Part shown: one piece after another, positions 10,999 to 23,532 of the stretch
Numbering within the stretch: the first letter of the stretch is position 1
How the letters are laid out: each line of letters begins with the position of its first letter
Origin: Stentor coeruleus
Lineage: Eukaryota; Ciliophora; Heterotrichea; Heterotrichida; Stentoridae
Length of the DNA stretch: 64,000 nt
Assembly (NCBI GenBank): GCA_001970955.1
Contig: MPUH01000106.1
Coordinates: forward strand, 42,526-106,525
Direction of reading: 5' to 3'
Program-made: the position numbers and the translations under genes
The notes under the pieces: model-generated
Told to the model about the DNA's origin: nothing
Database searches by the model: none
Seen by the model: the letters and a program-made list of their open reading frames with translations, nothing else

Positions 10999-13025
10999 AT
11001 GGAAATTCAAAGATGCAGATTTCTTGAGCATATTCCAGCTGAAATCATGCATTTAGCTGCGAACAGCTCAAACTGTCTGTGTTTGTTCCATAATTCTTCA
11101 ATATTCCTCTACAAATCTTCGACTTGGGCGCTGATTTTTACATATCCTCCAGTAAAAGCTGTAGAGCTAAGAAGTCTTCAATATTCCTCTACAAATCTTC
11201 GACTTGGGCGCTGATTTTTACATATCCTCCAGTAAAAGCTGTAGAGCTAAGAAGGCTTCTTTGGCATGATTCCAGTTCTTTTGTAGCAACAGGTCTTGGA
11301 GGTCTGCTCTTTATGTATAGTAGCGAAAAAATTGAACCTTTAGTAACCTGTAGAGTATCTGGAGGTGGAGTCTGGGATATGGCAAGTAAATCAAATTCCT
11401 ACCTTCTCGCTTGCGATGATGGGATTTTACGTCTTTTCACATACGAAGACGAGTCTTTTACATTAACTCAGTCATTTCCCAAGCAAGATAGTAAATTACT
11501 AAGCTGTCTAATCCACGAATCAAGTTATTTTGCATCAACTTCCTCAGGATCAATCATAAAATTCTCCTTAAAAGGCCAAATTATACAAAGAATGCAAGGT
11601 GAAGGACCTATTTGGGCTTTGACATATTCAGGGAATTTCCTAGTGTCAGGAGAAAGTTCTGGAATGCTTAGCTTTTGGAATGATTCTAGAGGAACTTTGA
11701 AGCAGCAAATAAAAACCCATGAAGCTGATATTTTATGTCTTTTAAGTACTGAAGAAGAAGTCTATGCAAGTGGAGTCGACTCAAAAGTAGTCAGATGCTC
11801 ATTTCATAATAATGAATGGTTAATAACTGGTAAAGCTCGAGGTCAAAGCCATGATATCCGAATACTTGCTCAAGTTAATGGAAATTTAATTTCAGGAGGG
11901 GTCACAAGCGATATTTGTATTTATACTCAAGAAATATTTGAAACCCAAGGGAATTTTCGTGTAAATTTCAAAAACCAGGTACAGTTCAAAAAGAACCCTG
12001 TTAGGCATATTGCAACTTTGACCTATGGCCAAGCTGTGAGGACTAGGAAAAATGTTGTTATGCATAATTTAGGCCATTCTTTGCATTTGTGGCAAATTGA
12101 TAATGACAGTAAGTCTATAGTAAAACTTTTTGATATTATCCCTAAAGGAAACTCAGGGATTAGTGCTTTCGCTTTAAGCAAGTCTTTAAAGTATTTAAGT
12201 TATTCTACTTTACAAAATACTAAACTTTTAAGTTTAGATATTGAGACTCCAAGCTTAGAATATATAGAAAGTTCTTTAGTCCCAAGTACTGCTTTAGAGT
12301 TTTCATCAGCTTATCTTTATTTAGCATATACTGACTTGTATGCTGTAAGCCTAAAAAACTTGGAATCTTCACATTTGTACAGGTTTGGTAGTGTTTGTGT
12401 GAAAATGTCAACCGAAAGCCAATATTGTTGTGTGCTTCTAAGAAACAATCAGGTTCATGTTTTCAAAAACAACCAATTTTTGTTTACATTGCCACAAATT
12501 GAAAAACCTATAACAGCTTTGAGTTTTGGGGGTAAAAAAAATGTATATGTAGTCACTGATGATAATGCCCTACAAGGATATAGGACCAAAATTCAAGAAC
12601 CTGACTCTTTTACTTCAAAATACGCATACAGATTACCAAAAAATTTTTTAAATGAAGTAAACAGAATTGTAGGGGTGCTTCCTTTTAGTAAAACAGCTTT
12701 AATTTTATATACGCATTACTCATTTACTCTAGTTGAATTAGATAAAAAACCACCAAAAAAATGTGAAATTGTGACAAAAGACCGATTTCCTGAACACAAA
12801 CACACTTGGGCTGGAGTTTTAAGCCTACATTCTTTACATTCAAAGAAAAAAACCTTAGGAGAAGATGCAGAGAAAACTTTAGACAATTTTGTAATCAACA
12901 AACGGTTTGGGCCTATTTATTACATGAGCGTCAATGATGGAGTATGGACTGTCTGCGAATTAGACTGGGAGAGGATTTTAGAGCTCAAACCTAAGCCACT
13001 TGATATACATAAATATGGAACTTAA
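10999..13025 (+). CDS. UTP4: UTP4/cirhin, frame broken by an 80-bp tandem duplication
   Basis: UTP4 is a WD-repeat subunit of the t-UTP part of the small-subunit processome, acting in nucleolar pre-rRNA processing. ATG 10999 starts MEIQRCRFLEHIPAEI, close to the conserved cirhin N-terminus (R-C/V-RF-x-x-Y/H-x-P-x-x-I). The long frame from about 11124 continues through repeated beta-propeller blades (e.g. GPIWALTYSGNFLVSGESSG, ADILCLLSTEEEVYASGVDS) to TAA 13025. The two halves are in different frames because 11095-11174 is duplicated exactly at 11175-11254; with one copy the gene reads continuously as about 648 aa, near the human length of 686. As written the product would stop at about residue 71. 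Either a real recent mutation, one allele among many macronuclear copies, or an assembly error. Its stop is 34 bp from the convergent Sin3 stop. Confidence 0.85.
11095..11254. repeat. Exact 80-bp tandem duplication inside UTP4
   Basis: Copies at 11095-11174 and 11175-11254, each starting TCTTCAATATTCC and ending GAGCTAAGAAG, are identical as read. Since 80 is not a multiple of three, the second copy shifts the frame. I tested whether a GT...AG segment of 80 nt could be spliced out at any phase of the repeat and found none. Confidence 0.95.
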
Positions 13026-13059
13026 GATTAGGTAAAATCTCATATTATTATCTAGAGTA

Positions 13060-16000
13060 TTATTGCTGATATATCCATGAATCTCTAAATGTTTTAAACT
13101 TTTTTTCTGAGTATTCACTGAGTTTTTGGTATACTGAATTCTTGTCCTGACACACAAAACTCTCATTTTCGCTTTCTAGTAATAAATAATTTGCATAGTA
13201 TCTGGTGTTTATCATAAAATCCTCACCTCCTGGTATATAATGAAGTTTATATGAATTTTCGACCATTCCATGCATTGTGTTGTGATAGTAAAAAAGCTCT
13301 TTAGCTATGTCGTTTATCACAAGGTCATTTTGTTTCAAGTGCATTTCAAGTCTGTATTGCATAGATTTGATTTCTTCTATCATAGTGCTTTGGGAATTTG
13401 TATTCAAATAGTGTTTTTTGTACTTTTGGGCATTTTTCACACTTTGCTCGTTGAGTTTTTCATACGGGCTTTCTATATAAGTTATGCTTAAAATGCAGTT
13501 TTTCGCATTCCAGTGCATGCGGATTATCTGTGAAGTTGGGGAAACTCCAAGGAACTCAGCTAAATACATCTCTTCATTCAGCTTAGACTTTGAGAATTTC
13601 GAATATAAAGACGAAGATTTTCCTGTAGCATCATCATTAACTAGTGCTTGCAATGATTTAGCAGCATAATTAACAAGTTTGTCAAATGTAAAAAATATAT
13701 AACTGTCATTACCAAGTAAATTCCTACATTTATCTTCAAACTTACCACTATCTAAAGTATTCCGCAATAAGCCACAAACAACTTTAAGGAAGCCTAAATA
13801 TTCAGTTTCAACATTTATATCAAATTTATAAGGCCCATATTCCATTTTGGTATACTCTAAATCTTTACAATGATGACTTAGAATAAGCTTCACTTTAAGC
13901 AATCTTTCATAGATATCATAGAAAAATCTAATGAAATAATAAACAGTACAAGGTGTATACATAACTTGATTATCTTTAAGAAGAGGGAGAAAAGCGACAA
14001 AACTCTGATCTTTTTTCAGAGTCATAGGGTCTTGGACAGCTTCAGATAATGAGTTTTCATCTATATCCATATCGCTATTATTATCAGTATTAATCCACCG
14101 GTCAATTATTTTCTTTGTGTATTCAACATCAATGTTTACTTTATTAGGTTCAGAGCTCTCATCTTCAGGGATACTCCCAAAGAACTCTTCAACTTTGTGG
14201 TGAATTATATCAGAAGGTAACCTGATTCCCATGAATTCTTTAAAAATTCCTTGAATCCATTTGTCTATTTTAGTTTTGTCTGGTATACTGAACTTGTCTA
14301 AAGCAAAAAGGATAATACGGATTGAGTCATAAACTAATGAAGGACATGCAAAAAGTAGCCTAAAATGAGGTAAAGTGCAGTACTCAGGGGCATTTACATA
14401 ACGAAGCTTTTTTTCTTGTGTGTCCAATTGTTTAAATTCTTCAATTACATCATCTTTAAAACCTTCTGGAACCCTATGAATCACTCCTGAACTCAAACCT
14501 GAGAAACTATTAAAAAACAATGTGTTTCTTGACCCACCAACAAACTCGAAATTCTGCTGAGTTAATTCGTTTCTAAAGAATTTTCTAAGAGTAGTTTTAG
14601 CTTCTTCTTTATATGCATGGCGAGCTTTTGCTTCTGTGAGGAAAGCTTTAGGGTTAGTCATTCTCTTTTCATTTTGTTTAAAATAGAAACTCCGATGGTC
14701 TAAACTTTTATAGAAATTCTTTTCAGCTATTTCTTTCCAAACACGTTCACTATCAAATTTACTTGTTTTTCTCCATGTTTCTACCTTTGATCTAATCCTA
14801 CTTATCACAACAGGCAAGGACTTAATAGGACTAACTCTGAGCATTTCTATAATTTTTTGAGCATGATCGCTATAAATGCTTATTATCGGCCTAAGGCGTA
14901 TTTTACTAAATATTTTTTCATCAAGGGTAAAATTTTTCTGTTGCTCTGGGGTTAATCCATTAGCTTCTTCTAAAGCTTTTTCCAAGAGTTTTAAAGTATA
15001 GCTAGCATTTTCAGTTGCCATGTCTAATTCGAACCTCTCGTCTTCACATTTAAACAACGCGTCTTCGAAAATATTTTTACGGAAATGCCTAAATGAAAAA
15101 TCCTCTGAACCATAAGGTACTGAAACCCAAATACCATTAATTTCAGGCTCAGAATGCTCTTTTAATATCCTTGGTCGTTGTATTTCTAAATAACTATGCC
15201 CATGCCTTTTACTTTTTGAGGTATCAAAGTCTGAAAGAGGACGGAAAAATATCCCATGTTTTCTCCGACTATTTTCTCGTGATGTTGCAATAAACTTGAA
15301 AACTTCAAACATTTCATTGAGTTGGTTTTGGATAAAAGTAATAAGCTCTCTGTTTTCTTCTTTTTGTAAGCGTCTTATAGAATGAGATGAGACATTGAGG
15401 AAGTTTGTATAGTTTGAAACTTTGAAAAGAGGCTCAACTAGTTCGAAAACCTCAATCCTAGTTATCACAGACTCACTATAGAGCTCAAAGGTTTTTATGA
15501 GTTCTAAGTAATAATCCGTACCTTGTTGAGAGTTCAGTTCCATAACTTTTTTTAGTCTTTTGAAAAATAGGACCTCATTTTTATTTATTGGCTCAGAAAT
15601 CGCTTCTACGACCATTTTTTCAACTGTCATATTGGATGGTGAGGCTTTTTTTTTTACAGGCTTAGCGTTTAAAGGCTCATAGTCTTCTTCCTCTTCAGAA
15701 CTTGAATTTTCATAGTAGTTAGGCAAAAATGCTTTGAAACTTTCTATAAGCACTGGATAATCTACCATTATTATTCGAACCGAATTATTGACTTCTTCAA
15801 TTGTCATGGATTTATCTTGATATTTTTTCAAGACTTGTATGAATTCAGTATAAACCCCAGGGCGATCTTTTGTTTCCTCCTTGACCCGCCTCATATAATC
15901 AATTGCTTCATTGTAATGCGGACGAGTTTCAACATTGATTCTATAGTTAGAAGGGATTAATTTGTTGAACTCTACAAGCAAATGCCGATGTCCTTTAAAA

Positions 16001-16173
16001 AGTTCCTGAACGCGTTTGCAAACACTTTCAGTATCTAGTCTAATTATTAATTACTTCTGTTCTTTAAAAGCTTTCATAATCGTCAAGAACTCTTCATATT
16101 TGCTAGCTTGGTCCCTGAACTTATTACGAACTAAAGTTAAGTATTTTCTTGCGCAATCAACGCGTCTTTCCAT
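13060..16173 (-). CDS. SIN3: Sin3-type transcriptional corepressor, 1032 aa, one 15-nt intron
   Basis: Scaffold of histone-deacetylase complexes, nuclear. ATG at 16173; a 15-nt intron (GTAATTAATAATTAG, plus positions 16040-16054) removes a TAA, giving exons 16055-16173 and 13060-16039. Residues 5-75 form PAH1 (FRDQASKYEEFLTIMKAF ... VQELFKGHRHLLVEFN); 80-148 form PAH2 (VYTEFIQVLKKYQDKSMTIE); 194-246 may be a third PAH. Residues about 344-480 are the HDAC-interacting domain: WVSVPYGSEDFSFRHFRKN, KCEDERFELDM and KNFYKSLDHRSFYFKQNEKR are near-diagnostic. The acidic stretch SSSEEEEDYE (about 153-161) is a linker. The remaining C-terminal half corresponds to the Sin3 C-terminal domain. Shorter than yeast Sin3 (about 1536 aa), mainly through shorter linkers. 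Confidence 0.95.
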
Positions 16174-16378
16174 TTAGAATATTATTATAATCCATCAAAT
16201 TATAAAAATACCCTAAAATGGGCTTTAACCAAATATGCCTGATAAGCTAAGCATGATTTTTGATTTTTCTACTTCCTAACATCTAAAAACTTCTATTAAA
16301 AAATCTTTAAAAACCAAAAAGGGAACTTAAGGATGAAATCTTAGAATTAGTTATTAGATATATGTAAAAGTTCATCTT

Positions 16379-17782
16379 CTATAAATCAATTTCTGGGATT
16401 GGCAGTGACCAAAAATTGCAGTCTTGGTACAGCTTAGCGTTGTCTGCAGGTTCATTAGTATTCATACTGTTGATGAAATTAATGTCATCTGATGTCAGGT
16501 GACGATATCTGGTTCTCCCTCCAAGGACACTGTTTTCGATTGTCTCCTGATTTGACACATAGACTAGGAACTTTTCCCAGCCCGATAGGTCTTTTACATA
16601 GTTTTTAATAACTTTAGACCTACTGTCACGAAGCTCACAGCCGATTTTTGTCAGAAAGCCCATGAACCCTTTACGGAAAAGGGACTTTTTATAGAGGACT
16701 TCAGGGCTTTCTGAATGCTCAAGCATCTTTTCGATAAACCCTGCATCAAAGAACTATATAGAATTTACTGCATGAAGGAGCAAATTAGATTCTGATGAAA
16801 GAACAGTTAGGATTGTCTGGTAGCAAACACAATGAAGCATAGAATTCCAATAGTTCGCGAAAAATATTTCCTGTATAAACATTACAGTGCATAAACGGAT
16901 AAAGGATGACTGACCAATCACAAGCCTAATTATCCCAAAATTAGACTTGGCAGCTAGTCCGACTACATTAATTATTATGATTTTAGCTTCATTTGTAGCT
17001 TTGGACTCAAGCAAGTCACATAAAACTTGTATATTATCAGCTATGGTCTTTATAGCCAGTTGCGCTGCTTGAATTTCTCTTTGAAGTTTTAAGATTTCAC
17101 ATAGAACCATTAGCGGGTATTTTCCTTGTTTTTGATCTTTAGATACTAGTTTACCTAGACGTGTTGATGTGAAAACCCTATTCAATAGACTTGAATTAAC
17201 CTTTGGTATGCAGTCTACAATAACTTCAGTGCAAATCCTTGCCGTATCTTCACAGGTCCCAGTTACAAAATTCAGCAGACTTGACAGAAGATCATCACAA
17301 GTTTCATAGTAATTTATAATCAAATCTTTTGTAAGTTGTGCTATACTTGAGCTCATAAGATTTTTTGTAAGCACTTCAATACTTTTTGCATCTAAAAAGA
17401 ATTCTTTGAGTACCCAATTTTTTCTGCTAATAATTGGTTTTAAAAACTGATAAAAATATCCACATGAAGTTGGGTTGATTTCGTAATAATTTAAGAATCC
17501 TAAGCTTTCTTTAAGGATTTCTTTGTCAAAAAACTTTTCTGGGGTTGTGTTGGCAATATGGGCTAGTAATTGTCCAGCGAAATAAGGGTTTGATGCGTTA
17601 ATATTTGTTTCTTTAGGAAAAAGACTTTTTATTAGAGCTAGTAAGTGCTTTTTTGTTATTCGTGAGAATTCATATTGGGAGATCTGAGAAAGGTTGTCTA
17701 GTCCGTCACTGCCTAGGCTTAGAAAAGCTTCAGGGTCTCCTAGGTCTAAAAAAATTGAAAAACCTTGCTTAAATGATTCCAT
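16379..17782 (-). CDS. SAPS-domain PP6-type phosphatase regulatory subunit, 462 aa
   Basis: Homologue of Sit4-associated proteins / PPP6R subunits, which target PP6-class phosphatases. ATG at 17782. The stop at 16754 lies within a 15-nt intron GTAAATTCTATATAG (plus 16754-16768); exons 16769-17782 and 16379-16753. Matches to the family include the HEAT-like helices SIAQLTKDLIINYYETCDDL, the LCEILKLQRE block (CDIIRLSRE in animals), ANYWNSMLHCVCYQTIL (FNNFLHxxVxxC), and after the intron KGFMGFLTKIGCELRDS with LSGWEKFLVYVSN. The protein ends shortly after the SAPS core, without the long acidic C-terminal tail of animal members. It lies 205 bp upstream of Sin3 on the same strand. Confidence 0.82.
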
Positions 17783-19376
17783 TATTAGTGGTGGCTAGCT
17801 TATGAATAAAAATAATAGGCTTATAAGAAAATTTGACTTCATATTCAATTAACCTTCATAAATCTAAGTACATGTATATTATAGTTTAAAAACATCCTAT
17901 AAGGTTAATATGCTGTTTATATAAACAATTATTGAATATAAGAATTTCTGCACCAGAGGATTTTGATTATAGTTAATATTTTGGTATATAGAAAGAATTG
18001 TATATGCACAGAAACTATCAAAACGGGGATAACATAGAAAGTGATGTTGGATTAAAAAAGTTATGATTTGCAAATAGATAATAGAAGCTAATTATGGGCT
18101 TTTTTGATATGTATTAAGACAAAATTTTGGAAATAATGGAGCAAAAAATGAAATTTGTATAACCTTAACTGCTTGATTATTTTTTTAATTTATGATTAAG
18201 ATTGGAAAATTTTAAGAGTTTTAGAGCTGGGAAATGCATTTATGCTTTAAGAACTGCTTAATGAAGCTTTTGAATTTTATACGAGTAGCATTATTTTATG
18301 ATTTATAATGGACTTAAAATTTCTGATGCCTGGGGATGAGAATTTTCGAAACTGTATTGAAAATATGATTGTATTGAAGCAAGGGATATCTGAATTTTGT
18401 AAACTGAATACGAAATTTTTATATTTTTCATATACTTATATGAAATGTTTTCTAGAAAATTTACTATGAGTACATAGATTATTTTGTTTTATAAATTTAA
18501 GCAAAGAAAAATACAGTAAAATTAGCATTATATTACCCATTAGCTTTTATTCAAATACAAACCGTATGGATTTTTGTTAGTTTATTTGAATACCTGCAAA
18601 TTTGTCGTATATTAATCTAACTTCTTACTTTCAGATCATTTAAAATAATATAATTTGTATAGTAAATCTGATTATCTTTGACTTTTTGTACATTTTTATT
18701 GCTTCTGATAGGCTAAAATAGTACAAAAAAATGTCAAAAGTAAGCTATGTTAAGTAAAACAGTCTCTTATTTACAAAAAATAAGTATAGAAGAATTAGAA
18801 TCTTTTCTTTTAATGTTTAGATTTTTGGCGAAGCAATAAGGAAAATCTGATATTTGCTTCATTGATAAATTTGACAGCAGAGACAGGCTTATTTTGACTG
18901 AAAAAATATAACAAGAAAAAAATCAGGTTTAACTTTAGCCAGTGATCAATGAATGGCATATAAACATTTACTGAATTGATACGAGATATAAATTTTACTT
19001 CTTATAAGACAGTAAATCACTAAAAATTTTTTATAAATCCAGAGTAGCATAAATTCCATACACAAATTTTCGTTAATTTTTAACAAAGACGAAAAGAAAT
19101 TGAAACAAAAAGTTCACTTCTAATTTTGAGTAAAAACTTTTCCGATAAATAAATCCCAAATTATTATCTTAACATAATCCAGAGTTTTATTAGTTTAGTA
19201 TATTCATAAAAACTAACTTATTCTATAACATAATCCCATCAATTCTCAATGAAAAAAATGTATTATCAGTTTCATAACTTTGAGGTGAAGATAAGAAGCC
19301 AGCCAGATTTTATAGTATATATTAAATATAAAAATGCTATTAAAACTCTATTGAATCAATATTCTAGATAACATAA
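17783..19376. other. Intergenic region between divergent genes
   Basis: About 1.6 kb upstream of both the SAPS gene and the 19377 gene. AT-rich, all frames closed. It presumably contains two promoters. No repeat or RNA gene was recognised. Confidence 0.5.
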
Positions 19377-20009
19377 ATGTCTTTGACATACAACGACGAG
19401 CACAGTTTGTGGGTACAACGAGTAAAAAAAGAGCTTTATCATTCTAAGTTGAACGATGAGTAATAGCTAATAAGGGCATACTATACACGAGCATCTTTCA
19501 GTAAATACGGAGAGTCTGTATGGAAACCATCATGTTTGGCATCACAGCAAAAATCCAATCTAACTCCAAGGTCAGAAACAGAAAATAAACATGAAAGCCG
19601 CCCAGAGTCTAAAAAATCTCAAAGAAGTATCTCAAATTATGTTTTGCCTGAAGTTCAAAGACCATCATCAAGCAATTCAAAAGCAAGTGATTCATTAAAA
19701 AACAGAGCTTTAATTCCAACTCCTCAATCTAGCCAATCTAAAAGAATTAAGAAAACTAATTCACAAAGTTCTTATAAAGCTCAAACACCTTGCCCAGATC
19801 TGCCTCAGCCAAAACCTCAAACGCCTTCAATAGAAAATAGACCTAAAACGCACTCTTCAAAAAGTAGCTTATCAAAAGCTATACAAGAGAGTGGCAATGA
19901 CTCAAATTCATTGAAAATTTATATTCGGGAACTTGAAGAAATCCTTAAATATGAGCAAATGAAAAGAATTCGCTCAGAAGAAATGTTAAGGCAGGTCCTT
20001 TATAAGTAA
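19377..20009 (+). CDS. Hypothetical Ser/Pro/Lys-rich protein, 205 aa, one 15-nt intron
   Basis: ATG 19377 (AAATGTCT) starts MSLTYNDEHSLWVQRVKKEL. A TAG is removed by the 15-nt intron GTAATAGCTAATAAG (19460-19474); exons 19377-19459 and 19475-20009. Residues 1-55 are a compact, aromatic, possibly conserved segment (AYYTRASFSKYGESVWKPS). Residues 55-165 are disordered, rich in Ser, Pro, Lys and Gln (many SxxK and TP sites). Residues 165-205 are a short coiled coil (IYIRELEEILKYEQMKRIRS). The layout suits a cytoskeletal or ciliary associated protein, but that is inference only; no family is recognised. Confidence 0.7.
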
Positions 20010-20039
20010 CTAAGGATAACAACCTAGATTGCTGATAAT

Positions 20040-20440
20040 AAGTTTATTAATAATTATATAATGGAAGAAAAACCTTATAAATGATTTTTGCAAGAAGTTT
20101 TCAATAAGATGTGAGTGTAAAAATTCTTGAAACTGGAATGTGTAGGGAATTAAAGCTATTTCATGGTATTAAATACTATTTCAGATGAAGTTACACTTAA
20201 GTTAATCAAAATGCAGAGCAAAACAAGATATCCCCAGAAAAACTTATTTGCTATTTTATTACAGAACTGATAAACCTATAATCACAGCAAGGGAAGCTAT
20301 TAAACTTGCAGAGAATCAACTTCATGGGCTCCAGTTACAAGTGTCCATATAGCCACGAACTCTAATACAGAAATCTTACATTATCAGTGCACTTAACACA
20401 GAATTTTTTATATCCTGATTCGGTAAATAATCTTTATAAA
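20040..20440 (+). pseudogene. Faint gene relic
   Basis: Coding-like segments in changing frames, e.g. NTISDEVTLKLIKMQSKTRY and RTDKPIITAREAIKLAENQL, separated by stops and at least one frameshift. No family is recognised. It may be no more than a chance pattern, but its amino-acid composition is unlike the surrounding AT-rich DNA. Confidence 0.22.
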
Positions 20441-21196
20441 CTTTAAAAGATCTTATGATTGTAGAGAAAATTATAGGCCGCTTAGTTTTAATAATTGATT
20501 TTATAATTAAGGTTAAAGTACAAGATATACATGATATTCATTTAGATTTACTTATAGACAATTTAGGAAGTTTGATATAATAAAAATAACTGACCTTAAG
20601 CTAGATAATATAATAATGAGGACTGGATAATAAAGAAAGTTTTCTATTAAGCTCAAATAAATAGAATATATTTAAGAAGAAAGTATTGAGAGTATAGAAT
20701 CTCTTTATACGAATAAAATAAATTTGTTTTGCATGAAAAATTAAAAAAGCTATTGAGTTTGAAAGTTCCTATAAACGCATTCCTACATAATTGTTGCATA
20801 AATCATAAATACAAGAATTTGAAATAAATAAAACAAAGTAATTAAAAACATTGCAAATGATATTTTCTTGAAGTTATGCAGAAAATATCAATACCATATT
20901 TTCTAGTAAATAAAATTAGCATATATAGTTGAATTTTTTTTTTAAACATACCTTCTAATTCATAATATTTATTGATTTATGATTTCGGCAGCCTATGCTA
21001 TTTTGGTAAAGTATTCTCCTCATTTAAGGCTATTAGAAAATTTAAAAACCCAATGCCGAACTCTGTTATCAAGCATACCAAAATTACTACATAAAAAACA
21101 AAAAATAAAATCTAAGAAATTTTAATTTTCAACTTTTGATTAGTAGCACTCTCTATAAATAAACTACTACCGAATAAAAATAATAATTTCTTGGAG

Positions 21197-21480
21197 ATGA
21201 TAGCAAATACTATTGACAAAGAAAGAAGAAAATACTTATTCTCAAATTATATTCAAAAGTAAAGGCAAGAGAAAATAAAAGTAAACTGCACTCATTATGC
21301 AAGAAAAGAAGCTTCAGAAATAAAAAACAATGAATAAATCTTTAAATAACTTGATTTATACTCAGAAAAAATCAGGCCGAAAGTATGGATAAAAGACATA
21401 GCTGAAATCCCAAGAAGAAGATAAGATTCAGCTAAATTATCTCATTTTAATCATCAAACTTTTATTTAAAAACAAAAATA
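21197..21480 (+). pseudogene. Gene relic with several in-frame TAA codons
   Basis: From ATG 21197 one frame reads MIANTIDKERRKYLFSNYIQ, then after a TAA RQEKIKVNCTHYARKEASEI, and later LYSEKIRPKVWIKDIAEIPR, with four or more TAA stops along it. The basic, helical, C-x-x-x-A-R-K-E pattern faintly recalls HSA domains of chromatin-remodelling ATPases, but this is weak. No 15-nt intron removes the stops. It lies just upstream of the kinase gene at 21668. Confidence 0.3.
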
Positions 21481-21667
21481 TTTTGCAAATGAGATTTTTA
21501 CCCTAATCTTACACCAGTTTTACGGATGAGTCATATAAATCAACTATCATCACAATAAAATTTTATCATTAAAAACTTATTTGCATATCCACAACGACAA
21601 AACAGACAGAGTCTTTTATAATCTAATTTTTTATCACTTCCATTTAGTAAAAAATAAAAATATTATA

Positions 21668-22822
21668 ATGAATCTTATTAAAAGCTACTTTAAATCAGAC
21701 TCAAGATGTTACAAATGTGGACACATTTTTGCCCTTACTTCAACAAGAAGGATATGCAAAATATGCAGTATTTCTTATATAGAAAACATTTTCTGTAAAA
21801 ATTGTAGTATATCTCTTCATCATAAGTACTTAGGCTTGCTTAAATCAAAAAGGTTTTGTAATGATTGTTTTAAAGTAACCCCAGAATCAATAAGTCTAAG
21901 TTCTTATGAAACTTTACCGAAACAAAAAGATTTTTCCAAGACCTTAAAATCAAAACTAAAAATAAAGCATAAAGATCCAAACAAAGACTATAAAATAATA
22001 AAAGAAATTGGTTCAGGTGCAGTAGGTTCGGTATACTTGGCACAAAAAGAGAAATCAGAAGAGTTATATGCTTTAAAAGTCATAAACCTGTCACCGAATT
22101 TCGAAAAAACAAGAGCAATGAACGAAATTGGACTGATGCAGCTTTCAACACATGAAAATGTGATTAAATGCTATTCAGCTTATCATAATAACGAGTAAGT
22201 TCAAATCAGAAACATAACTTTAGTACTTGAACTAATGGATGGGTCAATAAGATATTTAGTACAATCAAATGCGAAATTTCAAGAACCTTCTATAGCTTAT
22301 ATTTGTAAAGAAGTATTGAAAGGTATTGATTGGATGCATCAGCATGGAAGATTGCATCGAGATATCAAATCAGAAAATATTCTCTACAACATGGATGGGG
22401 AAATAAAAATCACTGACTTTGGGTTTTCTGCACAACTTACTAAGGAATATGATATGAGGATGACTATTGTTGGAACACCATCTTATATGGCCCCAGAAAT
22501 TATTACGGGTAATGGGTATGGGCAAAAAGTTGATGTATGGGCTGTTGGAATTTTAGCTTTTGAGTTAGCGGAGGGTTCGCCACCTGTAGAAGGGAAAAAT
22601 AAACTTCAAGTTCTTGCTGAAATTAGCAATTCACCATCCCCTATGCTTAAAAACCTTGATGATTGGTCTTCAGAATTTAAAGAATTTTTAGCTAAGTGTT
22701 TTGAAAAAAAACCTGAAAATAGGCCTGAAGTAACTTGTTTACTTAATGACCCGTTTCTTATAAAAGCAGATCGAAATGAGTTTTATTTTTTAGTCCAGAA
22801 TTTGCATAGTGAAATTAAGTAG
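21668..22822 (+). CDS. FYVE-like finger plus STE-type protein kinase, 379 aa
   Basis: ATG 21668. A 15-nt intron, GTAAGTTCAAATCAG (22195-22209), removes a TAA. The first 70 residues carry four CxxC pairs (C14/C17, C30/C33, C43/C46, C64/C67) in a FYVE-like arrangement with TRRIC in place of the classic RRHHCR lipid-binding motif. Residues 108-365 are a complete kinase: glycine loop GSGAVGSVYL (115-124), ALKVIN Lys137, HRDIKSEN (Asp227), DFGFSAQL (245-252), GTPSYMAPEI (264-273), DVWAVGI. The GTPSYMAPE and KSEN motifs point to the STE20/MST-PAK group. A membrane-recruited kinase is plausible; phosphoinositide binding is uncertain because the basic motif is incomplete. Convergent with CLEC16A downstream. 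Confidence 0.85.
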
Positions 22823-23532
22823 GACTTTTATTTATGGTTTATGTTGCTGAAAATTAGATTGAGAAAGGCTGAGTGTGTAAAAAATATATATTTAGATGGT
22901 TTTATTAGAAATTTTAAATGGTTTTTAAAAAAGTGTTATTAATTTAGCGATGAAAGGATAATAGTAAAAAACAATTTTGAAAGATAGCCTTGGGTAATTA
23001 AGATATTTTTAAAATAGTCAGAAATTTTTTGTTGTAATTTATGATCTTTTGAAAATGTATAATTATGAATTTAATAGTTAAGTTTTTATTAGATTTATAC
23101 TAATAGTAATTAACTATAAATATTTGTTATGTTCATGACTCTGATTTTTAAAGCTATTCCGCAGAATTTAAAAATTGTTTTTTATTAATGGAATATTCTC
23201 AAATAAATGATAGTTTCCTAGCAGCATGAAATTATACTAAAAATAAGTTTTTAATCTTAAATATTGAATATAAAAAAATGTTTATTTTCAATTCATTTAG
23301 TCACAATTATTTTAAGTGCAGTATTAATATATGTTTATTTAGATCATTCATTAATGCCAAAATAATTTGAAACTTATTTTTCCCAAATGCAGTTATTCGC
23401 TTTCTGTTAATCAATTTCACTGCAAGACCTTTTAAATAATTCAAATAAGGATTTAGATTATTTTCTAAAAACATTTTATGCTATTATTATTGCCTATTTT
23501 TATATGTTAGATAGAATAATTACCTATAATTT
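22823..23532. other. Spacer between convergent genes
   Basis: About 710 bp of AT-rich DNA between the 3' ends of the kinase and CLEC16A genes. No open frame or motif is recognised. Confidence 0.5.

Noticed and set aside
11124-13025. A separate WD-repeat gene starting at 11124
   Set aside because: The apparent start is a TTG in the wrong phase of the first duplicate. The conserved cirhin N-terminus lies upstream at 10999, and the 80-bp duplication explains the break.
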